Shown in pieces: positions 1 to 11,309 of a stretch of DNA of 64,000 nt. This DNA is from Symsagittifera roscoffensis (Eukaryota; Xenacoelomorpha; Acoela; Convolutidae). The notes beneath the pieces were generated by a model. It did no database searches. It saw nothing but the letters and a program-made list of their open reading frames with translations, and was not told the origin of the DNA. The stretch covers positions 27,568,189 through 27,632,188 of the forward strand of contig NC_087064.1 in NCBI RefSeq assembly GCF_963678635.1. The letters run 5' to 3'. Both the position numbers and the translations under genes were made by a program. Numbering within the stretch: position 1 is the stretch's first letter; the number at the start of each line of letters is the position of its first letter.

Positions 1-28
1 GAGTCTGCCGATAACACGAATTGTCTAG
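1..28 (+). CDS. partial cbEGF exon (type d), 3' tail only
   Basis: The window opens inside an EGF exon. The last residues read ESADNTNCL, followed by G|GTACAA as a donor. They match the end of the type-d modules downstream (ESADNTNCI), so the repeating order of modules seen further on already holds here. Confidence 0.75.
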
Positions 29-3000
29 GTACAAAAAACGCACTCAATTTTTTTTAGGGAAACTTGTCCATCTTTTAGTAATTTTTTTTCGAAAAAACAT
101 GCGGTTGTTGTTTAAGCAGCGCAAAAATTCCCAACTCAATGGTTTTCCTGAAGAACTTCAATAATTATTGATAAGAAATTAAAACAAGAAAAAACTGATT
201 TAAATTTTTTTAAGAAAATTTTTTTTAAACGAAATGATATAAAAAAATTAAAAATTTACACTTATTTTTTCGTAAAACACATAAAAATTGCAGTATATTG
301 AATTGGGTGTAAACAGGTACGAATTGAACTACACAAAATTGTAAATTTGCTCTGAAAATTTGAAAATTCGGAAAATTTTTCACGACACTGATATCAAAAA
401 GCATTGGAAAAAAAATCGGTGCCATAGTTCCTTCCAACTTTGTGAAGCAATCAAAAAAATGAATCAAACGCCATTTAAAATTAATCAAATTATTTTTTAC
501 TTGCAATAAAATTAAAATAAAATTATAATGGCAAAAGATCAGGTAAAAAAATTCGAAATTTAGCAACGAAATTAGAAACATTTTTTTTTGAATAAGCAAA
601 GGAAAAGATAAGATTCGGAACCGAAGATTGTTTGCATATAGCTTTTTGATAATAGGTCTGTAGATAGTTAAAATAAATTGGATAATTTTTTTCACTTTAA
701 AAGAAAGGACAATTAACAACAAGATTTTCAAGGTCGTTCACCAAATTGTTAGGCTACGAAATCAATCAAAATTGAGTTTCATAAAAATTCAAATTAAGTT
801 TCGTTATTTAGATACTGACGAGTGTACGGTGAATGCAAACATATGCGGAACTGATTCAACGTGCACAAACTCAGTCGGCTCATACTCTTGTTTTTGTGCA
901 TCTGGCTACTTTTCGGCAAATACTATGCACAATGATTGTCAGGGTAAATTGAGTACTTTCAAATTGATTTAGTTATTTTGAACTCAAGTTTTGTTTGTAA
1001 TATGGTAATTCTTAGACATAAATGAGTGTGATAGTAACTTTTGTGGATCATACTCGGACTGTGTGAACTTGGTGGGTTCTTATAGTTGCAATTGCCAGAC
1101 TGGATTTGAATCCCCGTCAGGATCTCATGAAGATTGTGTTGGTTAGTCAGAACTTTTCCTCTAGTGTTATTAGCATTTTATTTTTCTTTTATCCAATTAG
1201 AGGCAGTTTTCGTAATTGCTTAGATATCGACGAATGTACCAACAGCCCAAGCCTATGCGGCTTAAACGCAAATTGCAACAATATTGAAGGTTCTTACGCG
1301 TGTGAATGTGAAACAGGATACGAGAGTTTGGATGGAAGCAACACAGATTGTACAAGTAAGACAATTCTGAATATATCCGCGGCTTTGTGGTCCACCAAAT
1401 GAACAGAACAGGTAGAAGGATTTGATTTTGTAGATACTTCCGGTTTTACTAGTAACATTGTTTTGTTAATCAATGCCCATTTTAAAACATTTTTTCTTAG
1501 TGCACTGGTTCAATCATTGGTCTGTTTTGGGTTCCGCACTTAAACTGTGTGGAATTTGCAAATTTTTAGATTTCAAGTTGATTAATGATTATTTGTGACT
1601 CTAATTAAAAATATGTTTTTTGAGACTTGAGAAAAAGTATTGAAAACTTATCAGCAGACTTTTGGGTGCACTATTGAAAAAAAAACCATTTTTCTTAGAT
1701 ATTAACGAATGTGGCTTGCCTGGTCAAATTTGTGGCCTTAATTCGGACTGCACTGACAATGTTGGAAGCTATTCGTGTGCTTGTCATGGCGGCTATGAAA
1801 CATTGAGCGGCATTTCAGATGACTGCACAGGTACTATAGTACTATTTAACTCAAAATCAGTGTTTCCAAAACCCGTCACCTGGAATAATTTTTTAGACTT
1901 CATCGAAGAAAATATTTTTATAATAAGAAACTTTTCTCGTTTGTTTCTCATAAATACTTGTTTTTACCTCTATAGACATTGACGAATGTTTGCAAAGCCC
2001 AGCCGTTTGCGGAACAAATTCAGTTTGTTCAAACTTACCGGCCACATACAGTTGCTCTTGTGAAACTGGTTACGAATCTGCCGATAACACCAACTGCATC
2101 GGTACGTTCAATTTAAATTGCTCTTGATAGGTGATAGACAGGCTTCTGAACTTCGGCTACTTGTTGAACTGTTTTCTTCTAGTTTCTTCAAGTTAGAACA
2201 AAATGCTGATTTACTTCAAGTTAGAATAAAATGCTGATTTATGTCATCTGTCATTTTCAATTGCAAATCTCAGACTTTATACTCATTAACAAAACATCCA
2301 TCTGTACCATTTAGAGTTGGAAGAAATTTTGTGGTTTAATTAGTCGCGAAAGATTTTGTGGTTTAATTAGTCGCGAAAGACGGGAGTCTGCGCTCTGATT
2401 TAAACCAGTTCTATCAAATGGGATTAGAAAGAGCAATATTTACAAGCTCGCGACGCATCTCAGATGTAGGTGTTTGGGCAGCAGTAACGCGGGTGGGTGT
2501 GGGTGTGGGGAGGTGGAGGCTAGGAGCAGAACAAGGGTTAAGCAGGCGCAGCAAACAGCTTAATATCCATAATTAATTTCAATTACTCATCTCCATTGAG
2601 AACTTGAAATGATGTTAGAATTCAAATGAACTGACAATCAGACTGTTTTGAGATATTGACGAATGCACTGCCACTCCCAATATCTGTGGAAGCCAATCGA
2701 CATGTTCAAATTCAGTTGGCACATATGCATGCTCGTGTGCTTCTGGCTACTTTTCGGCAAATACTATGCACAATGATTGTCAGGGTAAATTGAGTACCTT
2801 CAAATTGATTTAGTTATTTTGAACTCAAGTTTTGTTTGTAATATGGTAATTCTTAGACATAAATGAGTGTGATAGTAACTTTTGTGGATCATACTCGGAC
2901 TGTGTAAACTTGGTGGGTTCTTATAGTTGCAATTGCCAGACTGGATTTGAATCCCCGTCAGGATCTCATGAAGATTGTGTTGGTTAGTCAGAACTTTTCC

Positions 3001-6000
3001 TCTAGTGTTATTAGCATTTTAATTTTCTTTTATCCAATTAGAGGCAGTTTTCGTACGGTATATTTATTGCTTAGATATCAACGAATGTACCAACAGCCCA
3101 AGCCTATGCGGCTCAAACGCAAATTGCAACAATATTGAAGGTTCTTACGCGTGTGAATGTGAAACAGGATACGAGAGTTTGGATGGAAGCAACACAGATT
3201 GTACAAGTAAGACAATTCTGAATATATCCGCGGCTTTGTGGTCCACCAAATGAACAGAACAGGTAGAAGGATTTGATTTTGTAGATACTTCCGGTTTTAC
3301 TAGTAACATTGTTTTGTTAATCAATGCCCATTTTAAAACATTTTTTCTTAGTGCACTGGTTCAATCATTGGTCTGTTTTGGGTTCCGCACTTAAACTGTG
3401 TGGAATTTGCAAATTTTTAGATTTCAAGTTGATTAATTTGGAGAAATTTTGATTATGACTCTAATTAAAAATATGTTTTTTGAGACTTGAGAAAAAGTAT
3501 TGAAAACTTATCAGCAGACTTTTGGGTGCACTATTGAAAAAAAAACCATTTTTCTTAGATATTGATGAATGTGGCTTGCCTGGTCAAATTTGTGGCCTTA
3601 ATTCGGACTGCACTGACAATGTTGGAAGCTATTCGTGTGCTTGTCATGGCGGCTATGAAACATTGAGCGGCATTTCAGATGACTGCACAGGTACTATAGT
3701 ACTATTTAACTCAAAATTAGTGTTTCCAAAACCCGTCACCTGGAATAATTTTTTAGACTTCATCGAAGAAAATATTTTTATATTAAGAAACTTTTCTCGT
3801 TTGTTTCTCATAAATACTTGTTTTTACCTCTATAGACATTGACGAATGTTTGCAAAGCCCAGCCGTTTGCGGAACAAATTCAGTTTGTTCAAACTTACCG
3901 GCCACATACAGTTGCTCTTGTGAAACTGGTTACGAATCTGCCGATAACACCAACTGCATCGGTACGTTCAATTTAAATTGCTCTTGATAGGTGATAGACA
4001 GGCTTCTGAACTTCGGCTACTTGGTGAACTGTTTTCTTCTAGTTTCTTCAAGTTAGAACAAAATGCTGATTTACTTCAAGTTAGAATAAAATGCTGATTT
4101 ATGTCATCTGTCATTTTCAATTGCAAATCTCAGAGTCTATACTCATTAACAAAACATCCATCTGTACCATTTATAGTTGGAAGAAATTTTGTGGTTTAAT
4201 TAGTCGCGAAAGACGGGAGTCTGCGCTCTGATTTAAACCAGTTCTATCAAATGGGATTAGAAAGAGCAATATTTACAAGCTCGCGACGCATCTCAGATGT
4301 AGGTGTTTGGGCAGCAGTAACGCGGGTGGGTGTGGGTGTGGGGAGGTGGAGGCTAGGAGCAGAACAAGGGTTAAGCAGGCGCAGCAAACAGCTTAATATC
4401 CATAATTAATTTCAATTACTCATCTCCATTGAGAACTTGAAATGATGTTAGAATTCAAATGAACTGACAATCAGACTGTTTTGAGATATTGACGAATGCA
4501 CTGCCACTCCCAATATCTGTGGAAGCCAATCGACATGTTCAAATTCAGTTGGCACATATGCATGCTCGTGTGCTTCTGGCTACTTTTCGGCAAATACTAT
4601 GCACAATGATTGTCAGGGTAAATTGAGTACCTTCAAATTGATTTAGTTATTTTGAACTCAAGTTTTGTTTGTAATATGGTAATTCTTAGACATAAATGAG
4701 TGTGATAGTAACTTTTGTGGATCATACTCGGACTGTGTAAACTTGGTGGGTTCTTATAGTTGCAATTGCCAGACTGGATTTGAATCCCCGTCAGGATCTC
4801 ATGAAGATTGTGTTGGTTAGTCAGAACTTTTCCTCTAGTGTTATTAGCATTTTAATTTTCTTTTATCCAATTAGAGGCAGTTTTCGTACGGTATATTTAT
4901 TGCTTAGATATCAACGAATGTACCAACAGCCCAAGCCTATGCGGCTCAAACGCAAATTGCAACAATATTGAAGGTTCTTACGCGTGTGAATGTGAAACAG
5001 GATACGAGAGTTTGGATGGAAGCAACACAGATTGTACAAGTAAGACAATTCTGAATATATCCGCGGCTTTGTGGTCCACCAAATGAACAGAACAGGTAGA
5101 AGGATTTGATTTTGTAGATACTTCCGGTTTTACTAGTAACATTGTTTTGTTAATCAATGCCCATTTTAAAACATTTTTTCTTAGTGCACTGGTTCAATCA
5201 TTGGTCTGTTTTGGGTTCCGCACTTAAACTGTGTGGAATTTGCAAATTTTTAGATTTCAAGTTGATTAATTTGGAGAAATTTTGATTATGACTCTAATTA
5301 AAAATATGTTTTTTGAGACTTGAGAAAAAGTATTGAAAACTTATCAGCAGACTTTTGGGTGCACTATTGAAAAAAAAACCATTTTTCTTAGATATTGATG
5401 AATGTGGCTTGCCTGGTCAAATTTGTGGCCTTAATTCGGACTGCACTGACAATGTTGGAAGCTATTCGTGTGCTTGTCATGGCGGCTATGAAACATTGAG
5501 CGGCATTTCAGATGACTGCACAGGTACTATAGTACTATTTAACTCAAAATTAGTGTTTCCAAAACCCGTCACCTGGAATAATTTTTTAGACTTCATCGAA
5601 GAAAATATTTTTATATTAAGAAACTTTTCTCGTTTGTTTCTCATAAATACTTGTTTTTACCTCTATAGACATTGACGAATGTTTGCAAAGCCCAGCCGTT
5701 TGCGGAACAAATTCAGTTTGTTCAAACTTACCGGCCACATACAGTTGCTCTTGTGAAACTGGTTACGAATCTGCCGATAACACCAACTGCATCGGTACGT
5801 TCAATTTAAATTGCTCTTGATAGGTGATAGACAGGCTTCTGAACTTCGGCTACTTGGTGAACTGTTTTCTTCTAGTTTCTTCAAGTTAGAACAAAATGCT
5901 GATTTACTTCAAGTTAGAATAAAATGCTGATTTATGTCATCTGTCATTTTCAATTGCAAATCTCAGAGTCTATACTCATTAACAAAACATCCATCTGTAC

Positions 6001-8275
6001 CATTTATAGTTGGAAGAAATTTTGTGGTTTAATTAGTCGCGAAAGACGGGAGTCTGCGCTCTGATTTAAACCAGTTCTATCAAATGGGATTAGAAAGAGC
6101 AATATTTACAAGCTCGCGACGCATCTCAGATGTAGGTGTTTGGGCAGCAGTAACGCGGGTGGGTGTGGGTGTGGGGAGGTGGAGGCTAGGAGCAGAACAA
6201 GGGTTAAGCAGGCGCAGCAAACAGCTTAATATCCATAATTAACTTCAGTTACTCATCTNNNNNNNNNNNNNNNNNNNNNNNNNNNNNNNNNNNNNNNNNN
6301 NNNNNNNNNNNNNNNNNNNNNNNNNNNNNNNNNNNNNNNNNNNNNNNNNNNNNNNNNNNNNNNNNNNNNNNNNNNNNNNNNNNNNNNNNNNNNNNNNNNN
6401 NNNNNNNNNNNNNNNNNNNNNNNNNNNNNNNNNNNNNNNNNNNNNNNNNNNNNNNNNNAAAAAATCAAAAAAAAATTCAAAAATTTGAAAAAAAAATGTT
6501 GAAATTTTTTCAAAAGTTTTAAAGACTTTTTTTTTCGTTTTTATAGTCCTTTTTCATCAAAAACTCAGGACATATTTTACTATGATGCTCAATTATGCCT
6601 AAATTCTATTTTTTTAGATCTTTTTATCAAAACATACAGAAAAAAACTACATCAACTTGAAAAAAAACTTTGTGTTTATTTAAGACTTTGGTCGGAACAT
6701 TCTGTGCTACTTCGAACCGGCTATCCTTGTTTTCAATCTTTTCTAGATATCAACGAGTGTGATTCTGTTCTGGCTGTGTGTGGTGACTGGTCTACATGCA
6801 CGGACACCCAGGGGAGTTTCCAGTGCCAGTGTGACGACGGATTCTTCTCCGGCAATGGACAGCATGACGACTGCGCAGGTTCGATTGGGCAACCTAAGAG
6901 TTTCAAAACGGAAATACAGTTATAAAATATAATTCCCTTATTGGCATTGTCTAAGTTTGTTTTAAATTGAGTAATTTTTTTGAGAATTTTATTGTTTTAT
7001 AAAACATTTATGCGTTATCCATGAGACTTGAATCTATTTAATTGTGACTATAAATGTTTTTATCTATATGCAATTAAATCTCGGTTATCATTGATAACTA
7101 TCGCAGATTTATAAGGATATTTTATCGTTTACCGGATGTAGGGTCTATATCGAGTTGCTAATTTTTGTTTCGAGCATTGAAAATGGGTAGGAAGTTTGAC
7201 TTCGGTCATTACGAGGCCAAATTGTGCAGTTTGTGAATTGTAAGCAGATTCCGCAACAAGGACTCTCCCTTTGTTCTTCTTTTGTTCTTTCATCTTCTTT
7301 CAGTGTTCCGACAAACAAAAATTAACGTGTTCAAAAACTTGTCTCTGGAATGCAGGAGCATACAGACACAACATTGTGCGCCTATCCAGTTTGGCCTCGT
7401 AATGGTTTGTTTTAGTTTTTTTCCTTTTTAAAGAAGGTGTCTAAGTTTGGCCTCGTAATGGTTTGTTTTAGTTTTTTTCCTTTTTGTTTTCCACTCAAAA
7501 TCAGGCACCCTAAATAATCATTGAACTGGGTTGAGTTACATATCACGTTGAAGCCCTTACAGCCGTGATTCGAACCATATTAAAACTAATTTTACTTGAG
7601 TACGTTAACTTACTTTGAGAATTTTAGCGCCTTTTTGGAATCAAAATTTTCAAAAATTAAAAAAACTGCAAAACTTGAAAAAGTTTTCGATATTTTTTTA
7701 ATATATTTTTTTTCGTTTTTCAAGTAGTTTTCTGCAAAAATTGTCTTTCAATTTGCTTATTTTACTATGACTGTCGAATATACCTAATCTCCAGTTTTTT
7801 TCAGCCCCTTTTATCACACCACACCAAAAATGACAATAATTTGAAAAAACTTTGTTGTATTTTATTAAGACTATGGTTGAAACATTATGTGCTATTTGCA
7901 CAGTAACCGTCTATCCTTGCTGATATTTGGGTGTATTTTAAATATAATAGTTTTATTTGTAATTTGCAGTTCAATTTCTACCCAGCAGCAAAAATTTTGC
8001 AAGGATTTTGGGCTTTTTGTTGGTGATTACGGACAGTTAATCATATTTTTCGAGCTGTCTCCCTGTAAGAATAATTGCATGCACAACTTTTGCTTGATCA
8101 AGTTATGGGAATAACACAAGGCCCGTTTTGTTCAGACATAGACGAGTGCAGCCCATCTCAATGCGGTCAAAACACCAGCTGTACCAACACAGATGGGTCT
8201 TTCGTCTGTGACTGTCTCCCTGGTTACCAAGGCGACCTAATCACGGACCCGATTGCAGATTGCGTACCAGCATAG
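1..8275 (+). CDS. multi-cbEGF protein, 3' part of the gene (fibrillin/fibulin-like EGF chain)
   Basis: The visible exons join as 1-28, 812-943, 1016-1141, 1224-1355, 1699-1830, 1976-2101, 2653-2784, 2857-2982, 3075-3206, 3559-3690, 3836-3961, 4486-4617, 4690-4815, 4908-5039, 5392-5523, 5669-5794, (one probably hidden in the N gap), 6747-6878 and 8136-8275. Each exon is one EGF module of 42-44 residues. Each begins with the calcium-binding signature D-I/T-D/N-E-C, has six cysteines, and carries the C-x-D/N-x4-Y/F-x-C Asp/Asn hydroxylation motif (for example [10 protein letters not shown]). All internal exons start with AT or AC after an AG and end one base into a codon before GT, so every junction is phase 1 and modules can be gained or lost without a frameshift. 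In known families such modules form rod-like, calcium-stiffened extracellular regions of matrix or receptor proteins. No signal peptide or other domain is visible because the 5' end is outside the window. The chain ends after the last module with no membrane segment, suggesting a secreted protein. The family assignment beyond 'cbEGF protein' is inference. Confidence 0.85.
29..811 (+). other. intron of the EGF gene
   Basis: AT-rich, diverged from the corresponding intron in the later units (2102-2652 and equivalents). I see no motif or element in it. The long minus-strand open frame at 225-731 is low-complexity and not credible as a gene. Confidence 0.6.
812..943 (+). CDS. cbEGF exon e0
   Basis: Acceptor TTTAG at 807-811, donor G|GTAAAT after 943. 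The 44 codons start DTDEC and end [16 protein letters not shown]. The C-terminal third is identical to exons e1 and e2, while the N-terminal half differs, as does the upstream intron. This looks like the old edge of the tandem array, or a gene-conversion boundary inside the exon. Confidence 0.85.
1016..1141 (+). CDS. cbEGF exon a1
   Basis: Acceptor TTCTTAG, donor G|GTTAGT. 42 codons starting [11 protein letters not shown], with a short first cysteine spacing (no insertion before CG), and ending SHEDCV. Repeated at 2857 and 4690. Confidence 0.87.
1224..1355 (+). CDS. cbEGF exon b1
   Basis: Acceptor GCTTAG, donor A|GTAAGA. 44 codons starting [13 protein letters not shown]. The later copies b2 and b3 read DINEC, and have Ser instead of Leu after the CG pair, so unit 1 is recognisably older than units 2 and 3. 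Confidence 0.87.
1699..1830 (+). CDS. cbEGF exon c1
   Basis: Acceptor TTCTTAG, donor G|GTACTA. 44 codons starting [13 protein letters not shown], with the hydroxylation-type motif [10 protein letters not shown]. The later copies read DIDEC. Confidence 0.87.
1976..2101 (+). CDS. cbEGF exon d1
   Basis: Acceptor CTATAG, donor G|GTACGT. 42 codons, [13 protein letters not shown] to ESADNTNCI. The motif [10 protein letters not shown] keeps the Asn and Tyr of the hydroxylation consensus. Confidence 0.87.
2102..2652 (+). other. intron d1-e1 with G-rich tract
   Basis: This intron carries a 27-bp direct duplication (about 2333-2386) that units 2 and 3 lack. It also contains a G-rich tract at 2491-2510 of four runs of three or more G with 1-3 nt spacers, followed by purine-rich sequence. 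The tract recurs at the same place in the other two units. Confidence 0.7.
2653..2784 (+). CDS. cbEGF exon e1
   Basis: Acceptor TTTGAG, donor G|GTAAAT. 44 codons starting [13 protein letters not shown] and ending [10 protein letters not shown]. Confidence 0.87.
2857..2982 (+). CDS. cbEGF exon a2
   Basis: Second copy of module a (see 1016-1141), same splice sites. The protein sequence appears unchanged. Confidence 0.87.
3075..3206 (+). CDS. cbEGF exon b2
   Basis: Second copy of module b, now DINEC. The preceding intron has a 10-bp insertion relative to unit 1, with sequence around TACGGTATAT. Confidence 0.87.
3559..3690 (+). CDS. cbEGF exon c2
   Basis: Second copy of module c, starting [10 protein letters not shown]. 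Same acceptor and donor as c1. Confidence 0.87.
3836..3961 (+). CDS. cbEGF exon d2
   Basis: Second copy of module d. Identical protein sequence to d1 by eye. Confidence 0.87.
4486..4617 (+). CDS. cbEGF exon e2
   Basis: Second copy of module e, exactly 1833 bp after e1. Acceptor TTTGAG. Confidence 0.87.
4690..4815 (+). CDS. cbEGF exon a3
   Basis: Third copy of module a, 1833 bp after a2. Confidence 0.87.
4908..5039 (+). CDS. cbEGF exon b3
   Basis: Third copy of module b. Shares the DINEC start and the 10-bp intron insertion with b2. Confidence 0.87.
5392..5523 (+). CDS. cbEGF exon c3
   Basis: Third copy of module c, 1833 bp after c2. Confidence 0.87.
5669..5794 (+). CDS. cbEGF exon d3
   Basis: Third copy of module d. 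Its 3' intron runs into the assembly gap. Confidence 0.87.
6259..6458. other. assembly gap (200 N)
   Basis: A run of exactly 200 N, probably of nominal length. It falls where the next type-e exon is expected, so at least one EGF exon, and possibly whole further units, may be missing. Confidence 0.98.
6747..6878 (+). CDS. cbEGF exon f
   Basis: Acceptor TTCTAG, donor G|GTTCGA. 44 codons starting [13 protein letters not shown], with hydroxylation-type motif [10 protein letters not shown]. It is clearly GC-richer at third positions than modules a-e and is not a member of the repeated unit, so it belongs to the older single-copy C-terminal part of the chain. Confidence 0.85.
6879..8135 (+). other. 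intron f-g
   Basis: A 1.26-kb intron containing the MITE at 7210-7401 and a 56-bp direct repeat (about 7390-7445 and 7446-7485) that duplicates the right end of that MITE. The rest is T/A-rich and featureless. Confidence 0.6.
7210..7401. mobile_element. MITE with TACGAGGCCAAA termini, copy 1
   Basis: The ends are an inverted repeat (CATTACGAGGCCAAA at the left, TTTGGCCTCGTAATG at the right), and the boundaries carry TA. The internal sequence matches the copy at 15963-16159. It has no coding capacity. The TA flank suggests a Tc1/mariner-related non-autonomous element, but the superfamily is inference. Confidence 0.65.
8136..8275 (+). CDS. terminal cbEGF exon g with stop codon
   Basis: Acceptor TTCAG after a T-rich stretch. 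Starts [11 protein letters not shown], contains motif [10 protein letters not shown], and ends IADCVPA followed by TAG at 8273-8275. No transmembrane or GPI-type tail follows the sixth cysteine. The 3' UTR boundary is not obvious; I see no canonical AATAAA close downstream. Confidence 0.85.
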
Positions 8276-10120
8276 ACCATCTATACCAGAATCAATACAG
8301 TCAACGAAGAGATAAAACGCGTTGGTTTTTTTGCCAAAAGAATCTTTGTACCCTTACGCCCAAAAGCTGATCCACATCACAGAATATCCGATTAAAATTT
8401 TATGTTTTCCAGACTATGACGACTGAAACGCTCTGAAGAAGGTGTCTAAAAGCGCTGATGCGTGATCCATTAACTAAATTTTATAAAAACAGCTATGCAC
8501 TTCATTACCCCTCCTGAGCTGTGAAATCATTCTTCATCTGTGAAATCATTCCTAGTCTGCTGGAGTGTAAAGTGAAGTTATGGATTTTTGAAGCATTTTT
8601 GATTGTCTTGCAGATTTTTGAAGCACGTTACGCAAAATTGTCCTTGACGTACTGATTTTGTGTTCAACTATTTCATATATCTTCAAAAAAACTATTATCG
8701 CTCAATTTAGCCTTTTTCTCAGTTTCAGACTATCGTAATATTGTGATAGATAACGTTTCAGGTTATAAAATCTGCTCCACATTGTCATTTTTGGTCAAAG
8801 AAACAAATCAGCAAAACTTTGATGTCGAAGTCGCGCTCCTCGAATAGGGTAGTACCGTTTTGAAGCCAAAGCTGGTACAAATTTGAAATTTAGGGACAGC
8901 TCTATGATGGAAAAGCTTGAGTGAGCAAAACGAAAAGTGGTTGTACGAATAAAAATTTTGATAAAGAATGTGTAAATATTGACCAATTTTGGGTTCAATC
9001 AATTGCCTTATAACGCCGCTTCAAAAAGTGGCTAGAAAAAAGTAATATACCAGAGTGCTCTTAACAAAGCAAAAAATGCTTGCGTCAGAAGTAACAATCT
9101 TTTTGTTAGGTTAATCAATATTTGGGTTAATTATTTAGCCTCAAATAGAGGAACAGAAGAATTTCTGCGCCGGTTTATTACACCGTTTACGCTAAGCGCT
9201 AAAAAAAATTCGCGCTTTAGTTATTCCACTTTGGAAAAGTTAACAGTTTTCAGCGCTCTAAAACCGCATATAAGTTGTCGTGGTAAAAAATTTGTGTTTT
9301 TGAAGCTCGAGGCATCCTTATCTCTCATAAAATATGAAAATTTTATTCAAATTTGATAGATAAAAATTGGATGTTTGTCCAGAAACAAAAACCACCTCAA
9401 GCACAAAAAAAATTGCCAATTTCTTCGAAAGTCATAACAAAAATTGACGAGGAACAAAAAGAACACATAGATGAAAATTTTTAAAACAGTATTATACCAA
9501 CTCATTTAAGCTCAAAGTGATCCCGGGTTGAACAAAAACTTCTTGTCATACAATTTTCTTTTTTGAAAAACTTCTTAGCATACTCGTCCAAACAGTTCCA
9601 CACGTACAGGAAGATGTATTCAATCTCTACGATAAACATTTTTCCATAAACCAAAAAATTTGATTTTTTTTGTAATTAAAATTTTGGGTTGTGTTTGCAA
9701 CCAAACGCATGTGACAAAGACCTTTGTTTACTCAAAACTGGAGTCACCAAATGTTGGCTTTCACATTGCATAGAAAACGAACTGAGTTGTCTAAGAGCTG
9801 TCTTACATAAAAGATACAACGAAAGTAACAAACTTTTAAATTTTGGTAAAAATTTTCAACGATGATTATTTTTAAAGTTTGAATATTTAAATAATCAAAC
9901 ATTGACTAAGGTATACAAAAACATGCCATACAAAAAAGGAGTTTTTAGTGTTTTTTTAAAGTTATTTAGCGAAAAGGAAAAAAATCCAAAATTAGTGTAT
10001 CCAGGACTACGTTATGTACACAAAAAGTGCACGTGAAAACTTTGGAGGTCAACCCGGGAACGGAAAGAAGTGGAAAGTCGGAAATCGAATAATAGGGTGT
10101 TTTCCTAGCTTAAAAAAATT
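8276..10120. other. intergenic, no feature recognised
   Basis: Includes the 3' UTR of the EGF gene. AT-rich. The short open frames here are low-complexity, and I support none of them. Confidence 0.5.
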
Positions 10121-11253
10121 TAATGTTAAGGCCAGCTATTGATGCAGATATGTAGATATGTCTATCTTACCATAGTCTAGTCTCACGGGTTGTGGAGGTT
10201 ATTGAATTGACCGTATGGATGGACTCTTATACGCTCTCGATGTTAATCATCGAACACTTTTCGTTGACGAATTTGCGAATTGAAAAATATCTAATGTTAA
10301 CCTCTTTTGTTAACTTTGTTTCCCTTTGATCAAATTTTGATAAAGTTTGATCATTTTTGATGATTTTGTCTGATGACTGTCAAACAAGATTTATTTTAGT
10401 CAGTCATGTTGAAGATGATCATTTTGAAAATGATCCTTTGCGATCGACACTGAATCCCTTAGACGTTGCGTTTAATTTGCTTATACTTAAAACTGTTAAT
10501 AGTCATTGACTACAGTGAAAGAATTCAGGAAATCATTTAGGTCTCGACTATTTTGTGTTATGTTTCACCAGGATAAATAATTTTTTTTATCATTTTGTGC
10601 GCAAGTTGTATTAAATTCATGGTTTTGTTGAAAAAGGTTTTTTTACTTGACACAAACTTTTTTCAAAATTCAGGGTACTTGACGAATCTTCATCTTAAGA
10701 TTGTGGTTTATTTGTATGTTCAGGTGAACCACAAGGTGATCAGGCATCTAATTTTTTGAGATTTTATGGGCAGCAGTTTTTTTCTTTTTCGAACCTGTCG
10801 ACCGTGACCGACATTGAACAGAGTATTTAAAAAATTCATTTGAGCTCATTTGGATAAATGACCAAAGTGAGCGTAATGGAGCAAAAAGCTGCTTTTTTCC
10901 GACAGTTCTCGTAGAGTTGACGATGTCACTTACACAAAATAATCGCCTCTCAACCAGCAGGAATTATTTTTGTCGTGGTAAGAGTTTTCATACAGTTCAA
11001 AAATCCTAGCAAAAAAACAGAGGATTGTAAGGTAGTACCTGAACTTTGCAACTGATTTAGGCGCTGTGGGATGATTTCGAGAAAAAAAATGAAAAAATTA
11101 TATCAACCCAATTACAACTGATTTCAATCCAAATGTTTCCTAATCTTTCAGTGCAGCGTAATGCTGCTAGTCGTACTATTGGATCACTTGTATCGTTTTG
11201 TTTATTTATGTTACCTTAATTGCATCAATTTAACACAATACGCGAAGCCAAAT

Positions 11254-11254
<1 letters not shown>

Positions 11255-11303
<49 letters not shown>
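11255..11303. repeat. (TA)n microsatellite
   Basis: About 24 uninterrupted TA dinucleotides. Confidence 0.95.

Positions 11304-11309
<6 letters not shown>

Larger units (their letters stand above)
1016..6258 (+). repeat. tandem genomic triplication of a ~1.83-kb, five-EGF-exon unit
   Basis: Exons in the order a-b-c-d-e recur. The spacing of a1 to a2 is 1841 bp, and of a2 to a3 is 1833 bp. Units 2 and 3 are nearly identical in both exons and introns. Unit 1 differs by several substitutions, a 10-bp shorter a-b intron and a 27-bp intronic duplication. Since introns are duplicated along with exons, this is segmental DNA duplication. The array is cut off by the N gap where exon e3 would start (about 6319). 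Confidence 0.95.

Noticed and set aside
225-731. 168-codon minus-strand open frame
   Set aside because: Lys/Phe/Ile/Leu-only composition typical of AT-rich DNA, no homologue-like motif, and it lies inside an intron of the EGF gene.
6253-6513. Minus-strand frame across the gap
   Set aside because: It consists almost entirely of unknown residues translated from N.
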